64,000 nt of DNA from Microbacterium sp. zg-Y625 (GCF_030246925.1 NZ_CP126740.1:2232001-2296000); one strand, 5' to 3'. Numbered from the stretch's first letter, positions 46,494 through 54,184 are shown. The notes: generated by a model not told the origin, from the letters alone. A program made the numbers and translations.

Positions 46494-46847
46494 GTGACCT
46501 CCCCCGCCATCGACCCTGCTGTACCGCCCTCCGGGGACGGATGCGCCGAGTGCGACGCGCTCGACGGCTGGTGGGTGCATCTGCGGAGGTGCGCGGCTTG
46601 CGGCCACGTTGGATGCTGCGACTCGTCGCTGGGCAAGCACGCGACCGCGCATTTCCACGACAGCGGTCACCGCTACGTGCAGAGCTTCGAGCCCGGGGAG
46701 TCCTGGTTCTGGGACTACGAGGCAAGCGAGATGGTCGAGGGACCGCTCCTCGCCGAGCCGCGCAGCCACCCCGCCGATCAGCCTGCACCCGGTCCGAAGG
46801 GCCGCGTGCCCGCGAACTGGCGAGCGCTCATCGCCGCGCCCGGATGA
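46494..46847 (+). CDS. UBP-type zinc-finger protein
   Basis: 117 aa. A stand-alone zf-UBP domain: CAECDALDGWWVHLRRCAAC, GHVGCCDSS, HATAHFHDSGH, with the full Cys/His ligand set. In bacteria such domains are found near NhaA and TrxR-like genes; since ubiquitin is absent, the ligand is unknown. Divergent from nhaA, 109 bp apart. GTG 46494 is the longest plausible start. Confidence 0.85.
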   Translation: MTSPAIDPAVPPSGDGCAECDALDGWWVHLRRCAACGHVGCCDSSLGKHATAHFHDSGHRYVQSFEPGESWFWDYEASEMVEGPLLAEPRSHPADQPAPGPKGRVPANWRALIAAPG

Positions 46848-46866
46848 CCGATCACGCCCCGTTGGC

Positions 46867-46872
46867 TATCGT
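46867..46872 (+). promoter_or_regulatory. Leaderless -10 box (TATCGT)
   Basis: TATCGT lies six bases before ATG 46879 of the epimerase gene. Confidence 0.45.
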
Positions 46873-46878
46873 CGGGGC

Positions 46879-47871
46879 ATGAGCTCACTGCGCGTACTCT
46901 TCCTCGGCGGCACCGGCACGATCAGCACCGCGTGCGTGCGGGCTGCCGTCGCCGCCGGCCATGACGTCTCCGTCCTCAACCGCGGCAACCGCGACCGCGA
47001 CCTTCCCGGTGGGGTTCGCCGTATCACCGGCGACGTGCGTGACGCCGGTGCGGTGCGCGCCGCGGTCGGCGAGGGCGTCGACGTCGTGGCGGACTTCCTC
47101 TCATTCGTCCCCGAGCACGTCGAGACCGTGCTCTCGGCGATCGAAGGTCGCGTCGGGCAGTACATCTACATCAGCTCGGCATCCGCTTACGAGAAGCCCC
47201 CGCGCTACCTGCCGGTCACCGAGTCGACTCCCCTGCGCAACCCGTTCTGGCAGTACTCCCGCGACAAGATCGCCTGCGAGGACCTGCTGGTCGGCGCCCA
47301 CCGCGACCGGGCGCTTCCGGTGACTATCGTGCGGCCGTCGCACACCTACGACGAGACCATGATCCCGACGACGGGCGGATGGACCGACATCGCCCGCATG
47401 CGCGCCGGCAAGCCGGTCGTGATCCACGGCGACGGCACGAGCCTGTGGACGATCACCCACTCCGACGATTTCGCCGTCGCCTTCACGGGCCTGCTCGGCA
47501 ACCCGGCCGCGATCGGCGACGCCTTCACCATCACCGGCACCCACGCGCCGACCTGGAACCAGATCTACGGCTGGCTGGCGGATGCGGCGGGGGTCTCCGA
47601 CCCGCGCTTTGTACACGTGGCGAGCGACACGATCGCCGCGGCGCTGCCCGACGTCGGCCCCTCGCTCGTGGGCGACAAGGCGCACTCGATGGTCTTCGAC
47701 AACGCGAAGGTCACGCGCCTGGCGCCCGAGTTCCGTACGACGGTGACCTTCGACGAGGGCGCGCGCCGCATCCTGGCGTTCTACGACGCGCACCCCGACC
47801 GTCAGCAGGTCGACGAGAAGCTGGATGCCGCCTTCGACGCCCTCGCCGACCGCGCCGGCGCGACGGACTGA
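46879..47871 (+). CDS. NAD-dependent epimerase/dehydratase-family protein
   Basis: 330 aa SDR. Rossmann motif FLGGTGTIS near the N-terminus, YIYISSASAYEKPP and the active-site-like YSRDK (YxxxK with Ser upstream). It resembles atypical SDRs such as isoflavone-reductase or CDP-sugar epimerase-like proteins. No pathway neighbours identify a substrate. Leaderless promoter likely (TATCGT). Convergent with the MBL gene, stops four bases apart. Confidence 0.86.
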   Translation: MSSLRVLFLGGTGTISTACVRAAVAAGHDVSVLNRGNRDRDLPGGVRRITGDVRDAGAVRAAVGEGVDVVADFLSFVPEHVETVLSAIEGRVGQYIYISSASAYEKPPRYLPVTESTPLRNPFWQYSRDKIACEDLLVGAHRDRALPVTIVRPSHTYDETMIPTTGGWTDIARMRAGKPVVIHGDGTSLWTITHSDDFAVAFTGLLGNPAAIGDAFTITGTHAPTWNQIYGWLADAAGVSDPRFVHVASDTIAAALPDVGPSLVGDKAHSMVFDNAKVTRLAPEFRTTVTFDEGARRILAFYDAHPDRQQVDEKLDAAFDALADRAGATD

Positions 47872-47874
47872 CCG

Positions 47875-48591
47875 TCAGACCGCTGCGGCGCGCCGCACCT
47901 CGGCAACCGCATCGGCCGGAGACCCGCGCCACGGCGCTCCGTGCCCGGGCAGCACCCATTCGGCATCCAGGTCGGCGAGGCGGTCGAGCGACGCCAGCGC
48001 GCGCTCGGGCTCGTCGGTGAAGGGTGCCGGCTGGGCACCGGAGCGCCCGGTGAGCACGTGCCGGGTCGTGAGCGCGTCGCCGACGAACACCGCGGCGACC
48101 GCGGGGACGTGCACCGCGATGCTCCCCGGCGAGTGGCCTGGCAGCGATATCACGCGCGGGGCACCGGGGAGCGGAAGCGTCTCGCCGTCGGTCACGCTGA
48201 CGACCTCGCCGAGGTACTGCGGGCGCAGCCCGTTCTTGCGCAGGCTGTACAGGAAGAACCCGAGCATCGGGCCGAGCCGCAGCGGCCCCATCGGTGTCTT
48301 GGGCTTGTCGCCCCCGCGGGCGCGATCGGCGTCGTCGGTGTGCACGTAGACGGGGATGCCGAGCTCGCGGCGCAGGCGCTCGGCGAAGCCGATGTGGTCA
48401 CTGTCGCCGTGCGTGAGCACGACGCCTTTCACATCGGCGAGGGGCCGGCCGAGCTCGGCGAGCTCGGCGAGCAGGTCGTTCCAGTGCCCCGGAAGGCCGG
48501 CGTCGATCACCGTGATCCCCTCGGGAGTGACGATCAGGTAGGCCGCGACGATGTCGTTACCCAGGCGGTGGAGGTTCGGTGCGAGTCGCAT
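47875..48591 (-). CDS. Metallo-beta-lactamase-fold hydrolase
   Basis: 238 aa. Metal motif reads THGDSDHIG (60-68): H61 and D65-H66 fit the HxHxDH pattern but the second His is D63, a variant seen in some lactonase- or RNase-Z-like MBL branches. Later ligands lie in LPGHSPGS, VFVGDALTT and VLPGHGAPW. Likely hydrolase of an ester or thioester. Divergent from a tetR gene with an operator-like inverted repeat between them. Confidence 0.85.
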   Translation of the reverse strand: MRLAPNLHRLGNDIVAAYLIVTPEGITVIDAGLPGHWNDLLAELAELGRPLADVKGVVLTHGDSDHIGFAERLRRELGIPVYVHTDDADRARGGDKPKTPMGPLRLGPMLGFFLYSLRKNGLRPQYLGEVVSVTDGETLPLPGAPRVISLPGHSPGSIAVHVPAVAAVFVGDALTTRHVLTGRSGAQPAPFTDEPERALASLDRLADLDAEWVLPGHGAPWRGSPADAVAEVRRAAAV

Positions 48592-48628
48592 GAGGACTCC
48601 TTCTTTCTTGAGATGCTCGCTCGAGATG

Positions 48629-48673
48629 TAAGCTAATCTCCGTAGCCATCATAGCTTAGCACCATAGCCATCA
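48629..48673. promoter_or_regulatory. TetR operator region between MBL and tetR genes
   Basis: TAAGCTA (48629-48635) and TAGCTTA (48652-48658) form an inverted repeat with 16-bp spacer. TAGCCATCA occurs twice as a direct repeat (48643-48651 and 48665-48673, 22 bp apart). Confidence 0.65.
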
Positions 48674-48687
48674 CAGGAGGCGGCCGC

Positions 48688-49212
48688 ATGCCCACCCCGG
48701 AACGCACGTCTTTGCCCGCGATCATAGACGCCGCCCGCGAGCTGCTCGAAGAGGGCGGCGCGGCCGGAGTCAGCATGCAGGCCGTCGCCGAACGGGTCGG
48801 GGTGCGGGCGCCGTCGCTCTACAAGCGGGTTCGGGACCGCGATGCGCTGCTGCAGCTCGTGGTGGAGGCGACAGTGACCGACCTGGGCGCGCACCTCGCG
48901 GCATCCGACGGCACACTCGCCGGCCTTGCGCGCGCCTACCGCGCGTTCGCGCACGCGCACCCCGAGGGGTTCCGCCTCATCTACGCCTCCTCCCCCGATC
49001 AGTCGGCGCTCGAGCAGGCGAGCCGGCCGGTGCTGCAGGCGGCGACCGCAGCGGTGGGCCCCGAGCGCGCGCTGGATGCCGCGCGCCTCGTGACCGCCTG
49101 GGCCACGGGCTTCGCGAGCATGGAACTGGCGGGCGCCTTCCGCCTCGGCGGCGACATCGACGCCGCATTCGAGTACGGCCTCTCACGGCTGCAGGTGGCG
49201 CTGACCGCGTAG
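48688..49212 (+). CDS. TetR-family regulator with WHG-type ligand domain
   Basis: 174 aa. HTH: AIIDAARELLEEGGAAGVS, VAERVGVRAPSLYKRVRDRDALL. The C-terminal ATAWATGFASMELAGAFRLGG segment is the TetR_C WHG-type core. CAGGAGG precedes ATG 48688. Presumably represses the divergent MBL gene and itself. A decayed paralogous C-terminus lies 0.8 kb downstream at 49978-50133. Confidence 0.9.
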   Translation: MPTPERTSLPAIIDAARELLEEGGAAGVSMQAVAERVGVRAPSLYKRVRDRDALLQLVVEATVTDLGAHLAASDGTLAGLARAYRAFAHAHPEGFRLIYASSPDQSALEQASRPVLQAATAAVGPERALDAARLVTAWATGFASMELAGAFRLGGDIDAAFEYGLSRLQVALTA

Positions 49213-49236
49213 TCCCCGACCGGACCACTCGCGATC

Positions 49237-49479
49237 TCACTCGTCGGGAGGGTCGTCTCGCCAGATCCCGCGGGCCCGGTCCTCCCGGTCGTTACTCGAC
49301 CACACGTACGCGACAACCCCCATCAGTGCGGCAGGGGGGATGGCGCCGAACCCGAACACGGCGAGGGCGGCCCCCGCGCCTTGAGTCGCGGCAACGGAGC
49401 CGGCGGAGAATCCGAGCCCTGTGATGACGAGGACCGCGACGAACATCAGGCGGTCACGATGCTTCTTGGTCACCGGCAT
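49237..49479 (-). CDS. Small two-span membrane protein
   Basis: 80 aa. Basic N-terminus (VTKKHRDR), two membrane segments (LMFVAVLVITGLGFSAGSVA and ALAVFGFGAIPPAALMGVVA), acidic C-terminus (DREDRARGIWRDDPPDE). No family recognised. Convergent with tetR. Confidence 0.65.
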   Translation of the reverse strand: MPVTKKHRDRLMFVAVLVITGLGFSAGSVAATQGAGAALAVFGFGAIPPAALMGVVAYVWSSNDREDRARGIWRDDPPDE

Positions 49480-49570
49480 CCCCTCCTCGATGAGGCCCTA
49501 GTCCGTTCGTGACCCGACTTTAGCCAGATGCGTGGGGGCGGGCGCAGCATCCCAGGCCCAGAATGGAGCC

Positions 49571-49864
49571 GTGGAAGCCGAACCCCTCATCGAGCCCGTT
49601 GATTTTGCATCCGACGAGCCCACGTTCTGGGCGCGCTTCTGGCGGCGACCCAGCCGCGCCGGGTGGGCGTGGAGCACCGAGGACTGGCTTCTGACCGGGG
49701 CTGGCGACGTCGCCGAGGCACTGGACTGGGCGCGAGCGCGGTCGCGCGACGGGGACCGCTTCGAGATGCATGTGGTCACTGCCAACGGCGATCACGTCCG
49801 CGTGTTCGGCTCTCCACCGGAAGAGACGTTCACCACCGTCGAGGTTGTTCTTACGGAGGGGTGA
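49571..49864 (+). CDS. Hypothetical small soluble protein
   Basis: 97 aa, acidic N-terminus (EAEPLIEPVDF), Trp-rich middle (FWARFWRRPSRAGWAWSTEDW), a compact beta-rich end (FEMHVVTANGDHVRVFG). No family recognised. GTG 49571 is favoured because CAGAAT lies six bases upstream (leaderless pattern); the same frame runs back to 49532. Codon use looks native. Confidence 0.6.
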   Translation: MEAEPLIEPVDFASDEPTFWARFWRRPSRAGWAWSTEDWLLTGAGDVAEALDWARARSRDGDRFEMHVVTANGDHVRVFGSPPEETFTTVEVVLTEG

Positions 49865-49927
49865 GGCCCGCGCTCGACCACCGGCCGACAGTCGCTCGTC
49901 CCGGCAGCGCTCGCACGGGCCGCGGTC

Positions 49928-49966
49928 TCAGACCAGTTCGTCGACCAGCTGCTCGGCTGCTGCGCG
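49928..49966 (-). pseudogene. Fragment resembling the arsC 3' end
   Basis: Reads RAAAEQLVDELV and a stop, close to the arsC end ARIEQLVDELI at 51486. A 21-nt stretch (49935-49955) is identical to 51493-51513 in the same orientation. No upstream arsC sequence is recognisable, so it is a remnant. Confidence 0.6.
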
Positions 49967-49977
49967 CGGCACGGCAT

Positions 49978-50133
49978 GCCGTCGGCGCCGAACACGCACT
50001 GGATGCCGCGCGGTTGCTCACTGCCTGGGCACGGGCTTTCTGAGCATAGAACTCGCCGGCACGTTCCGCCTGGGCGGCGACGTGGACGGCGCGTTCGAAT
50101 ACGCCCTGGCGCGGCTCAAAACGGCACCGACGG
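49978..50133 (+). pseudogene. Remnant of a tetR gene with a 1-bp frameshift
   Basis: AVGAEHALDAARLLTAWA matches AVGPERALDAARLVTAWA of the intact TetR at 48688, then a frame change at about 50029 (GGGCC to GGGC) gives a stop at 50041. The +1 frame continues GTGFLSIELAGTFRLGGD, again matching the intact protein (ATGFASMELAGAFRLGGD). Only the C-terminal ~50 codons remain. The 49865-50170 gap holds this and the arsC fragment, nothing else convincing. Confidence 0.8.
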
Positions 50134-50170
50134 GGGCCGCTGGCGTCGGCGGCCAGGGCTGGCGGCGAGG

Positions 50171-50425
50171 TCACCGCCTCGGCGCGATGCCGAACAGCTC
50201 CGGGGGCGTGCAGTCCAGCGCATCGCAGATCAGCGTCAGCGTCGTGAAGCGGATCGCCTTGGCGCGATTGTTCTTGAGGATCGAGAGGTTCGCCATCGTG
50301 ATGCCGGTGAGATTCGACAATTGGGTGAGCGTCATTCCCCGGTCCTCGAGGATGCGGTCGAGGTGGCACACGATCCGATGACCGGATCCGTCGACCTCGG
50401 CACTCTCAGACGACACCATCGACAT
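50171..50425 (-). CDS. XRE-family (Cro/CI-type) small regulator
   Basis: 84 aa. HTH in VCHLDRILEDRGMTLTQLSNLTGITMANLSILKNN (quoted in parts: LTQLSNLTGITMANLSILK), ending IAPRR. Closest to the YozG-like regulators that follow DUF2975 membrane proteins. ATG 50425 overlaps the end of the DUF2975 gene by 20 bp; ATG 50419 and a GTG are alternatives. Confidence 0.85.
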   Translation of the reverse strand: MSMVSSESAEVDGSGHRIVCHLDRILEDRGMTLTQLSNLTGITMANLSILKNNRAKAIRFTTLTLICDALDCTPPELFGIAPRR

Positions 50426-51083
50426 CTCTTTCGAGGCGGGCGCCGGCGCGGAAGGCGGCATCGAGCGCGAGCGCCACGAGGCCCGCGACGATGATCGCGA
50501 GCGGCCACTGCGGCAGGTTGACACCGATGCCGGAATAGTCACCACCCAGGAACTCGAGGCGCTGCTCAGGGGTGACCCGCCCCGCACCGAGCAGAAGACC
50601 GATGCTGCTCGACAGATAGACGTTCGCCACCATGTCGGCCAGGCCTTGCAGGATGCCGCCGCCGAGGAGGGCGAGGGTCAGCAGCCGCCAGTTGGCGAGC
50701 ACAGTGGCGCCGAACGGCTCGGCCCGAGAAACCCCCTTCACCACGCGCAGGAGCGCGACGGCCGCCACCGCGATCACGGCCACTTCGACGAGCGACGGCA
50801 CCGCGCCGAGCAGGCGCAGCGAGAGCGCGGCATCCGTCAGCGTCCCGGTCGCGCCCTCCCGCAGGTCGGCCTGCAGCAGTTGCGGCAGATACACCAGGGG
50901 CAGGCGGCCGTCTGCGCCCCCGAAGGCGAAGAGCGTGCGCCCGGTGATGATCGTGATCGCGCGAACCAGACTCGCCAGCACAGTGAGGGTCGCGATGACC
51001 ACGATGACGGTCGAGACGAGGCGATAGCTCACCCGCGGCGACGAGCGGAGCCTGACGGGAGTGACGTGATCCGCATTGATCAT
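50406..51083 (-). CDS. DUF2975 membrane protein
   Basis: 225 aa with four membrane segments (VSTVIVVIATLTVLASLVRAI; PSLVEVAVIAVAAVALL; LANWRLLTLALLGGGILQG; QWPLAIIVAGLVALAL). DUF2975 proteins occur with XRE regulators in many Gram-positives; function unknown, perhaps sensing or modulating the regulator. AAAGGACACGTC precedes ATG 51083, and a perfect inverted repeat lies just upstream. Confidence 0.87.
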   Translation of the reverse strand: MINADHVTPVRLRSSPRVSYRLVSTVIVVIATLTVLASLVRAITIITGRTLFAFGGADGRLPLVYLPQLLQADLREGATGTLTDAALSLRLLGAVPSLVEVAVIAVAAVALLRVVKGVSRAEPFGATVLANWRLLTLALLGGGILQGLADMVANVYLSSSIGLLLGAGRVTPEQRLEFLGGDYSGIGVNLPQWPLAIIVAGLVALALDAAFRAGARLERDVDGVV

Positions 51084-51093
51084 GACGTGTCCT

Positions 51094-51414
51094 TTATCGA
51101 TTTTCGATGTTATCGAAAATCAACATACACGACGTCGCGCCGACGGAGAAAGGCCGCTTCACCTGCCGCGGCTCTAGACGGCGCCAGCTCGGCGCGCTGG
51201 GAAGAGGGCGCGACACGTCAGGCGATGTCGGACACGGCACCGTGAAGTAGACCTGAGGCACCGTCATGTCTCCCCGGTGGTCTTTCTTCACCCGAAAACC
51301 TTCGGTCGACGCTTCCACAACGCGCACCCGCAACCATGAGCCGTTGTCGACTCGGAGCTCATAGGGATCAGCGAGGTAGCTCAGTCCGACTCCATGCAGC
51401 CAGGCCAACCACAA
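51094..51414 (-). CDS. Possible hypothetical protein or gene remnant
   Basis: The frame contains a protein-like stretch (GLSYLADPYELRVDNGSWLRVRV, quoted in two parts: GLSYLADPYELRV and DNGSWLRVRVVEAS, then DMTVPQVYFTVP) beginning from a TTG near 51414. Its C-terminus reads into the XRE operator. Lower-GC codons and no ribosome site suggest a truncated or decaying gene; the remainder of the 51122-51485 gap has only the repeat at 51449. Confidence 0.3.
   Translation of the reverse strand: MWLAWLHGVGLSYLADPYELRVDNGSWLRVRVVEASTEGFRVKKDHRGDMTVPQVYFTVPCPTSPDVSRPLPSAPSWRRLEPRQVKRPFSVGATSCMLIFDNIENR
51099..51121. promoter_or_regulatory. Perfect inverted repeat upstream of the DUF2975-XRE pair
   Basis: GATTTTCGAT (51099-51108) - GTT - ATCGAAAATC (51112-51121). 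Conspicuously AT-rich in this genome and 16 bp from the start codon, it is the likely operator for the XRE protein. Confidence 0.8.
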
Positions 51415-51448
51415 CCAACACTGGCTCGCGGGGCGCCGAAAGGGGGCG

Positions 51449-51479
51449 TTTCGTCTCGCTCCGCTCGCTCAACGAACGG
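51449..51479. repeat. Intergenic repeat of GTTGAGCGAGCGGAGCGAGA type
   Basis: On the minus strand this reads TTGAGCGAGCGGAGCGAGA followed by CGAAACG, a short sequence I associate with dispersed intergenic copies in Microbacteriaceae. Only one copy is seen here. Confidence 0.45.
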
Positions 51480-51485
51480 GGGTGG

Positions 51486-51890
51486 CTAGATGAGTTCGTC
51501 GACCAGCTGCTCGATGCGCGCGCGGATCTCGTCGCGGATCGGACGCACCGACGCGAGGCCCTGGCCGGCGGGGTCCTCGAGCTTCCAGTCCTCGTAGCGC
51601 TTGCCGGGAAAGATCGGGCAGGCATCCCCGCATCCCATCGTGATGACGACGTCGGATGCCTGCACCGCCTCGGTGGTGAGCACCTTGGGCTGTTCGGCGG
51701 TGATGTCGATGCCCACCTCCGCCATCGCCTCGACGGCGACCGGGTTGATCTGCTCGGCGGGCATGGACCCGGCGGAACGCACCTCGATGCGGTCGCCGGC
51801 GATGTCGCGGAGGAACCCGGCTGCCATCTGGGAGCGGCCGGCGTTGTGGACGCAGACGAACAGGACGGAGGGCGTGGTGTGGGTGGTCAT
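51486..51890 (-). CDS. arsC: Arsenate reductase, LMW-phosphatase type
   Basis: 134 aa. P-loop VCVHNAGRSQMA with nucleophile C13 and R19, later Cys residues in MGCGDACPIFPG used for the thiol relay, and general-acid region EDPAGQG. Reduces arsenate to arsenite for efflux by Acr3 encoded 51 bp upstream on the same strand. Probable thioredoxin- or mycothiol-linked type. The last 21 nt recur at 49935. Confidence 0.94.
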   Translation of the reverse strand: MTTHTTPSVLFVCVHNAGRSQMAAGFLRDIAGDRIEVRSAGSMPAEQINPVAVEAMAEVGIDITAEQPKVLTTEAVQASDVVITMGCGDACPIFPGKRYEDWKLEDPAGQGLASVRPIRDEIRARIEQLVDELI

Positions 51891-51941
51891 GGTGATTCCC
51901 GGTGAGAGAGGGCGGTCAGGAGATCAGGTCGGCCACAACGA

Positions 51942-53045
51942 TCACGGTGTCACCCGCTCGCCGGTGACCGGGTCGGTGCGGAACCAGGCGCGCGCCGCCC
52001 ACAGCGAGACGTACACCAGCCCGACGAGCACGGGCACCTCGATCAGGGGGCCGACCACACCGGCGAGCGCCTGGCCGGAGGCGGCGCCGAACGTGCCGAT
52101 GGCGACCGCGATGGCGAGCTCGAAGTTGTTGCCGGCCGCGGTGAACGCCAGCGTGGACGACCGGGCGTAGGTGAGCCCCAGCGCCTTTCCGGTGAAGAGG
52201 CCGGCGAACCACATGACCGCGAAGTACAGCAGCAACGGCAGCGCAATGCGGGCGACATCGCCGGGGTGGGCGATCACCTGCTCCCCCTGCAGGGCGAACA
52301 GCAGCACGATGGTGAACAGCAGGCCGTACAGGGCCCAGGGTCCCAGGCGCGGCAGGAAGGTCTCTTCGTACCACTCCCGCCCCTTGCGGCGCTCGCCGAT
52401 GAGGCGCGATGCGAATCCTGCGACGAGGGGGATGCCGAGAAAGATCAGCACGTTCAGGGCGATCTGCCCGACGGAGATCTCGAGCCCCTGCGTATCCAGC
52501 CCCAGCCAACCGGGCAGAACCGTCAGGTAGAACCAGCCGAGCAGCGAGAACGCGACGACCTGGAACACCGAGTTGATGGCCACGAGCACGGCGGCCGCCT
52601 CGCGGTCACCGCAGGCCAAGTCGTTCCAGATGACGACCATGGCGATGCATCGCGCGAGGCCGACGATGATGAGCCCCGTCCGATACTCGGGCAGGTCGGG
52701 GAGGAACACCCAGGCGAGGGCGAACATCAGGGCGGGACCGGCGATCCAGTTGAGCACCAGCGACGAGACAAGCAGCTTCTTGTCGCCGGTGACGGCGGCG
52801 ATCTTGTCGTAGCGGACCTTCGCCAGCACCGGGTACATCATCACCAGCAGCCCGACCGCGATCGGGATGGAGAGCCCGCCCACTTCGAGCGTGACCAGCA
52901 GATCCGAGACGGCGGGCACGAACTGACCGAGCACCAGGCCGGCGACCATGGCCAGACCGATCCACAGCGGCAGCCACCGGTCGAGCGTCGACAGGCGACG
53001 CGTGGGCGACGGGGTCGCCGCGGAGATGCTCGTCGCGGTGGTCAT
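51942..53045 (-). CDS. acr3: Arsenite efflux transporter Acr3
   Basis: 367 aa, ten membrane segments. Hallmarks: the helix-4 cysteine in VGLARCIAMVVIWNDLACGD, GIPLVAGFASRLIG, and FTAAGNNFELAIAVAIG. Exports arsenite without an ATPase. Starts at ATG 53045, overlapping the stop of a 14-codon ORF. No arsR is present in the immediate neighbourhood. Confidence 0.96.
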   Translation of the reverse strand: MTTATSISAATPSPTRRLSTLDRWLPLWIGLAMVAGLVLGQFVPAVSDLLVTLEVGGLSIPIAVGLLVMMYPVLAKVRYDKIAAVTGDKKLLVSSLVLNWIAGPALMFALAWVFLPDLPEYRTGLIIVGLARCIAMVVIWNDLACGDREAAAVLVAINSVFQVVAFSLLGWFYLTVLPGWLGLDTQGLEISVGQIALNVLIFLGIPLVAGFASRLIGERRKGREWYEETFLPRLGPWALYGLLFTIVLLFALQGEQVIAHPGDVARIALPLLLYFAVMWFAGLFTGKALGLTYARSSTLAFTAAGNNFELAIAVAIGTFGAASGQALAGVVGPLIEVPVLVGLVYVSLWAARAWFRTDPVTGERVTP

Positions 53046-53086
53046 GCGGGTGGCACCTCGCGCGTCGCGGCATCCTGATTCGCCAT
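53042..53086 (-). other. Possible 14-residue leader ORF coupled to acr3
   Basis: ATG 53086 to TGA 53042 encodes MANQDAATREVPPA; its TGA overlaps the acr3 ATG (ATGA). It may be a leader peptide, or the end of a lost arsR, since regulators often overlap acr3 in this way. No sequence similarity supports either. Confidence 0.3.
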
Positions 53087-53132
53087 GCGTCCATACTGAC
53101 AGTGCTGAAACCAGGCGGCGTCGACGCCTGCC

Positions 53133-53561
53133 TCAGTCCTCGCGTGGTGGCACGGCATCCCACAGTCGAGCGCCGGCTTCATGCGCGTCGAGCGCCGCCC
53201 ACAACTGCTCAGCAGTCGCCCCGTCCGGAACGCCGCCCGCGCTGTCGATGAAGGCGTAGGCGTTGCGGAGCGTGCCCGGCGTGCTCACCACTCGGTCCCA
53301 CCTCCGAGCGGCCCACGACTGCACGGCGAGGAACGCTGCCACCGCCGGGAGGAAGGCGGCACCCACCGGCCAGGCGTGGTGAAGCCAACCGGCCCCCGAG
53401 AACGACGCGGCAAGCACGGCGTAGGTCGTCGACGCACTGACCGCCCAGACGCCCAAGCCCGCCAGAACGGAGACAAGATTGGCGCGGCGGCGTACGTTCA
53501 GTGCACGGCGCACCTCCGCTTCACGGTCCGGCCTCACGAGCCAGTAGCCGTTGACGATCAT
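53133..53561 (-). CDS. Hypothetical membrane protein
   Basis: 142 aa. N-terminus MIVNGYWLVRPDREAEVRRA, two membrane segments (LVSVLAGLGVWAVSASTTYAV, VGAAFLPAVAAFLAVQSW), soluble C-terminus ending VPPRED. No family recognised. ATG 53561 was chosen because upstream in-frame sequence has no start with a ribosome site and looks non-coding. Confidence 0.65.
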   Translation of the reverse strand: MIVNGYWLVRPDREAEVRRALNVRRRANLVSVLAGLGVWAVSASTTYAVLAASFSGAGWLHHAWPVGAAFLPAVAAFLAVQSWAARRWDRVVSTPGTLRNAYAFIDSAGGVPDGATAEQLWAALDAHEAGARLWDAVPPRED

Positions 53562-53715
53562 GAGCGCCTCCGTGGTGGGAACACTACCGCTCGCCAGGCC
53601 TGCACTCGGGAGGATGCGACGACGACGACATCTTCGCCAATCCCGTGGCGACCGCGCTGCGTTACGTTCGTGACCATGACAGAGCGCGGGGGCGGCACGG
53701 CTGATCACGGCGGGC

Positions 53716-53919
53716 GTGATCGCGGCCTCGCTGGGATTCGTCGTCGCGCTGGTTTTCGTGTTCCAGCCATGGCGCACATGCGATAACGAGGACGTCGCCA
53801 TCGCCTGCGCCGCGCTCCCCCAAGACACGGCCATGACGATCGCAGGGATGGTCGTTTTGGTCGCGGGCATCGTCGCCATCTTCTGTGGAACGCTCGAGCA
53901 CAGGGTGGCCACGAAGTAG
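53716..53919 (+). CDS. Small two-span membrane protein
   Basis: 67 aa: membrane segment IAASLGFVVALVFVFQPW, a short loop with two Cys (CDNEDVAIACAAL), second segment TIAGMVVLVAGIVAIF. No family recognised. GTG 53716 is the first usable in-frame start after stops at 53671 and 53677. The two loop cysteines could form a disulfide. Confidence 0.5.
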   Translation: MIAASLGFVVALVFVFQPWRTCDNEDVAIACAALPQDTAMTIAGMVVLVAGIVAIFCGTLEHRVATK

Positions 53920-53962
53920 CGCGACGTGCCTGTGTGCCCATCCCTGTCGCGGCCAGGGAGAA

Positions 53963-54184
53963 TCAGCCTCTCCGCTTATGACGCTTTCTGCGCACAGCGA
54001 TGAATACGCCGACGATCGCGGGAGGCACGAGCAGTGGCCAGATCAGCTCGATGTTGATCACCACGAGGAACATCACGCATATACCGAAAAGCACGGAATT
54101 GACCTTGACCGGATAGGGCAGCCATGCCCACAAGTCCTTGATCTCGCGTGCTGCCCCGGCGCCCAACCTCCGAAACGTTCCCAC
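53963..54184 (-). CDS. Small membrane protein
   Basis: 73 aa. Short basic N-terminus (VGTFRRLGAGAAREIKD), then two closely spaced membrane segments (SVLFGICVMFLVVINIELIW and LLVPPAIVGVFIAV), basic tail RRKRHKRRG. GTG 54184 is preceded by GGAAGG; the frame stays open further upstream but that part overlaps the divergent gene's promoter. GC is lower than in the flanking conserved blocks. Confidence 0.5.
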   Translation of the reverse strand: MGTFRRLGAGAAREIKDLWAWLPYPVKVNSVLFGICVMFLVVINIELIWPLLVPPAIVGVFIAVRRKRHKRRG

